Shown here piece after piece: positions 61,051 to 64,000 of a stretch of DNA of 64,000 nt. The first letter of the stretch is position 1. Every line of letters begins with the position of its first letter. The stretch covers positions 35,095,101 to 35,159,100 of the forward strand of contig CP099840.1 in assembly GCA_030062745.1 (NCBI GenBank), given 5' to 3'. Below the pieces are notes generated by a model. The model did no database searches, was not told the DNA's origin, and saw only the letters and a program-made list of their open reading frames with translations. A program made the position numbers and the translations under genes. This DNA is from Capitulum mitella (lineage: Eukaryota > Arthropoda > Thecostraca > Pollicipedomorpha > Pollicipedidae).

Positions 61051-62940
61051 GAAGGTAATGACATGGTCTCGCGCTTGGCTGTTTGTTTGGCACATTCCCA
61101 GCTGCAGCACGCCAAGACTGGACTCGAACGGCTATAATCAGGTGTGGCATAGACAAGTGTTTGGGTTACGAGAGAATTTCCTAGTGGGGTTTCGGTTTGT
61201 ACCAGTCTTTCTCGAGCAAGCCACCGTTTTGGCAGCCTTCACAGCCAGCAGCCACTCCAGCACGGAGCAGAGACAAATGTAGGTATCGCTCAACGCTAAA
61301 TTATCTCGCTTCAACAAAACATTAGTTGCACCACCGCTCCCAACACTAACGTCTACGCGTCCGCAATTACTGTCTTCCTATAGCCGAGTCTGGAGCCGAC
61401 CACCACAGAGCAGCACAGAGCATAACGATCGAAAACCGACGCGGCATAACCAGTACATATAAACGGAAATGGTTGCATTTTTGATATTGCATTGATATCA
61501 CTTCTAACCAGTTAGAATGAATGGCTTAAGCTGAATGTTCCAGAAAGACAAAAAATTAGTCAATGGGCTAACCTTGCAGTTCCCAGAGGTGGCTAATGAA
61601 ACAGTTTTGAGATCCGTGCTGTGAGAAGGTTTTTCGATTCAGAAAAAGGAAGTAGCGTGTCACATTGCCGCAATGTGACACGCTACTGTATGACACGTAA
61701 TGTAGTCCGCTTTATAGGTTTACATTAACAACGCCGCAGTTCTATGGGGGGCTACACGACATGGCGGCAAGAAGAGGTTATAGTTCAGAAAGCCACCTCA
61801 GACGGCCAGGTGACGGGCCTCAGAAATGGTCCACATTGACCTGATACGCTGATTTAAGACGCCAGGTGGCACGAAAGCACGACTGATATACTCTCTCCTT
61901 CAATGGGCTTTCAGACGTCTTTGCCCTGTGTTTGTCTGTCCCTGCAGCGACGACTCCGAGAACAGGAGTGGAGGAATTTTGAAGCTCTAAAAAATCCTCA
62001 AACTCATAGCCTTAAGAATCTAGGAATCCTTAGAATGTCAGAAACCGTCGGAACTTGACTGCTTTCCGACGCGGTAACTTTAGAACCAGGGAGTAAACTT
62101 TGCTATGTGTAGACGCCTGAGCTCCACGTCGCATTATACGATCAAGCTACCAAACATAGGCGATACGTTCGTACTGTGCCAAGCATTCATGATGGGTACC
62201 GCCGCATCCCGAACCCTTGGAGCCGTCCCTCGGACCGCGATTCCAGGAAAACGTGGCCGTAGGCTTTGAAAGGCCGCACCAAAGCTCGAGGCTAATGACA
62301 CTTCTATGAATGGCTAGACTGAGAGCGTCAGTTTTATTGTACACGGCAAAAACAGAACGTCTTTCACACAAATGCTACCAGAGGATTAACATGCTCCTAA
62401 GGTAGCATACTCCTCTGATCCAGGACTACAGAGAGGACGGAATAATCAGATATCAGAGCCCGTTGATAAGCAATGATAAGCTTGAGATACTGTTACTCCG
62501 CCAACACCCTCACAAGAAACCCTGTTTTCGCTGACAGGACTGAACGACCTAAGGCTAACCCATGACGCTGGTCCTTAGTCTACTAACAGCCCTTATTCGT
62601 ACCTAAGCCATAAAAAATTACATCAAACCTGACTGGAAAACAAAGACTACGTATGCAAATATCCACATCAGGCGTCCCTATCCGGAACAAGCAATCGTCA
62701 CAACACCCTAAATAAGCTGCAGGCCGACACTCTTCGGCCGTAAACTAAAATTGACCATGATTAGATTACGCTGGTTGGACCACGATTAGGTGGACAGCGA
62801 CTTTGATTAGATTACGCTGGTTAATACATTAGAAATATTGTGTTCAGACGATTTTCACTCGGATCTTGAGCGCTGACATTGTGAAACGCAACCCAGAACA
62901 CCACCGACGCCGATGGGACGGAACCATTTCAGACAGGCGC
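61051..62940. other. Intergenic region with a perfect hairpin
   Basis: No gene recognised. The notable structure is the inverted repeat at 61651-61687. Confidence 0.5.
61651..61687. repeat. Perfect 17-bp inverted repeat with 3-base loop
   Basis: AGTAGCGTGTCACATTG, loop CCG, then the exact complement CAATGTGACACGCTACT. It could form a stable DNA cruciform or RNA stem-loop. No flanking T-run or other sign of a terminator or known RNA family. Confidence 0.9.
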
Positions 62941-62942
62941 AG

Positions 62943-63206
62943 AAGACGGTACCCTGTAACACCGAATAAGGAGGCCCCCGGAACAGTACCCTGTAACACC
63001 GAATAAGGGGCTACAGGACAGTACCCTGTAACACCGAATAAAGGGGCCTCAGGACAGTACTTTGTAACACCGATTAAAGGAGCCTCAGGACAGTTCCTTG
63101 TAACACCGAATAAGGGGGCCCAGGAAGGTACCCTGTAACACCGAATAACGGGGCCCCAGGACGGTTCCCTGTAACACCGGACGAGGGGGCCCCTGTAACA
63201 TCGGGA
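62943..63206. repeat. 36-bp minisatellite, about 7 copies
   Basis: Units of 35-37 bases around CCTGTAACACCGAATAAGGG start at about 62954, 62991, 63026, 63062, 63098, 63133 and 63169, with variable GGGGCC spacers. It sits just past the stop codon of the EF-hand gene (minus strand), so it is probably in or next to its 3' UTR. Confidence 0.9.
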
Positions 63207-63243
63207 AGCCCCAGGAGGTGGAGGCCGGCGGGCCGGTCCCGCC

Positions 63244-63463
63244 TCACTTGTCGCTGTCGAACCGCGGGAAAAACCGCATGAAGCGCGCCGGGTCGTGGCT
63301 GTACATCTCAGGGACCGACAGCACGCCGTCTCCGTCCACGTCGAGCTCGTCGAAGACGTCCTCCGCTGCGTCCGCCTCCTCCGGCAACAGGTTGGCGTAC
63401 AACTTGGAGAAGACCTCCAGAGTCAGCTGCGTGTACCCGGCCGCCTGGCTGATCAGGTCCGAC
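63244..63463 (-). CDS. EF-hand protein, last exon (C-terminus)
   Basis: Phase 2 entry (CCGCCAG), stop TGA at 63244-63246. It encodes 72 residues including FDELDVDGDGVLSVPEM, a canonical EF-hand loop (D-x-D-x-D-x-V-L-x-x-x-E/P region; Asp at 1, 3 and 5, Gly at 6), preceded by a helix (LTLEVFSKLYANLLPEEADA) and ending RFFPRFDSDK. The loop should bind Ca2+. The protein identity is not recognised. It joins the upstream exon in phase (CA|G). Confidence 0.78.
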
Positions 63464-63825
63464 CTGGCGGCGGCGGCCGGCCGCTGTCAGGCGCCAACTC
63501 GGCCAACACAGAGTACTGTATTGTGCTGTATTGTATTTAGTACCAACGAAATCAAGCTTAAACATCAAGAATGTGACCCACATGGACCTCACCGAATACG
63601 ACGAACACGCGGAAAAGTGGCTGGGTTGTGGTGGTCTCTCAGGTCCCAGCAGCTGAATGGAAGCTTCCGAAGCGGACAGACAGCCCCAGCACCAGCGTTT
63701 TGATCGCAGCTGACCGGAGTTGCCTGGCGGTCCGTCCTGGACGAGCTGCTCTGTCGCCCAGAACGAGGCGTCGTCGAGCCGGCCCGCCCAGCCGGCGGCG
63801 GCCGCGGGCCGTCCCATCCACTCAC

Positions 63826-63954
63826 TGGTACATGAAGACCGACTCGTGTGGGTCCATGTCGCTCATGCTGATGGCGTCGGGCAGCTGTTTCCCGGCGCAG
63901 TCTGTCTCGTTCAGCCACACCATGCGCGCGAACCACATGTTGACCGCCACGTTC
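63826..63954 (-). CDS. EF-hand protein, penultimate exon
   Basis: Phase 2 entry (CCGCTGCAG), phase 2 exit (CA|GTGAGT), 129 bases. It encodes NVAVNMWFARMVWLNETDC, then KQLPDAISMSDMDPHESVFM. NET is a potential N-glycosylation sequon if the protein is lumenal or secreted. No domain recognised. The gene's 5' part is outside the window. Confidence 0.7.
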
Positions 63955-64000
63955 CTGCAGCGGCGGCACGGCCAGTTATGATGACATCACTGCGCGCGAC

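Noticed and set aside
60318-61156. Minus-strand ORFs up to 246 codons
   Set aside because: They run through GC-rich tandem repeats with Pro/Ser/Arg-rich composition and no domain; kept only as a low-interest check.
62943-63206. Regular repeat that might look like a CRISPR array
   Set aside because: Units are contiguous, with short variable G-rich joints and no unique spacers, in a eukaryotic genome.

Overview
This is a eukaryotic window, almost certainly from an arthropod and most likely a crustacean; a barnacle-like genome would fit, but I cannot prove it from sequence. The reasons are short GC-rich exons with canonical GT-AG borders set in AT-rich introns, an insect/crustacean-style trehalose/sugar transporter, many (TA)n tracts, long poly-G/poly-C runs and decayed hAT and piggyBac-type DNA transposons. 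I see no bacterial operons, tRNA or rRNA genes, or CRISPR arrays.

The left half (1-34817, minus strand) is one large gene whose 3' end runs off the window. I could assemble 23 coding exons whose intron phases all fit, apart from one locally uncertain junction (exons 15/16). They encode a secreted protein of at least about 1300 residues: a signal peptide split by a 5.7-kb intron, a divergent fibrinogen-related domain (exons 2-6), a CCP/sushi module (exons 7-8), two C-type lectin-like domains (exons 9-10 and 11-12), then a run of at least eleven CCP/sushi modules, mostly one per phase 1-1 exon, continuing beyond base 1. The plan recalls selectins and insect Furrowed (lectin domain plus CCP stalk), but with a fibrinogen domain at the N-terminus and two lectin domains. 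Adhesion or pattern recognition is inferred. Its introns hold a roughly 3.7-kb hAT element with a broken BED finger, and three copies of a TTAA-flanked, piggyBac-like non-autonomous element of about 1.2 kb.

From 34.8 to 49.7 kb I find no intact gene. The region holds a 1.9-kb imperfect palindrome (37.2-39.1 kb), a 153-bp tandem duplication, a 19-bp minisatellite of about 24 copies with a palindromic core (42.4-42.8 kb), and a decayed hAT-superfamily transposase (47.1-48.6 kb).

At 49.9-51.8 kb (plus strand) lies a complete MFS sugar transporter (Tret1-like), made of a six-codon first exon and one long GC-rich exon. The stretch from 51.8 to 63.2 kb is repeat-rich and apparently non-coding, with GC-rich tandem repeats at 60.5-61.05 kb and a perfect 17-bp hairpin at 61.65 kb. 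At 63.2-64.0 kb (minus strand) are the last two exons of an EF-hand protein that starts outside the window, with a 36-bp minisatellite just past its stop codon.
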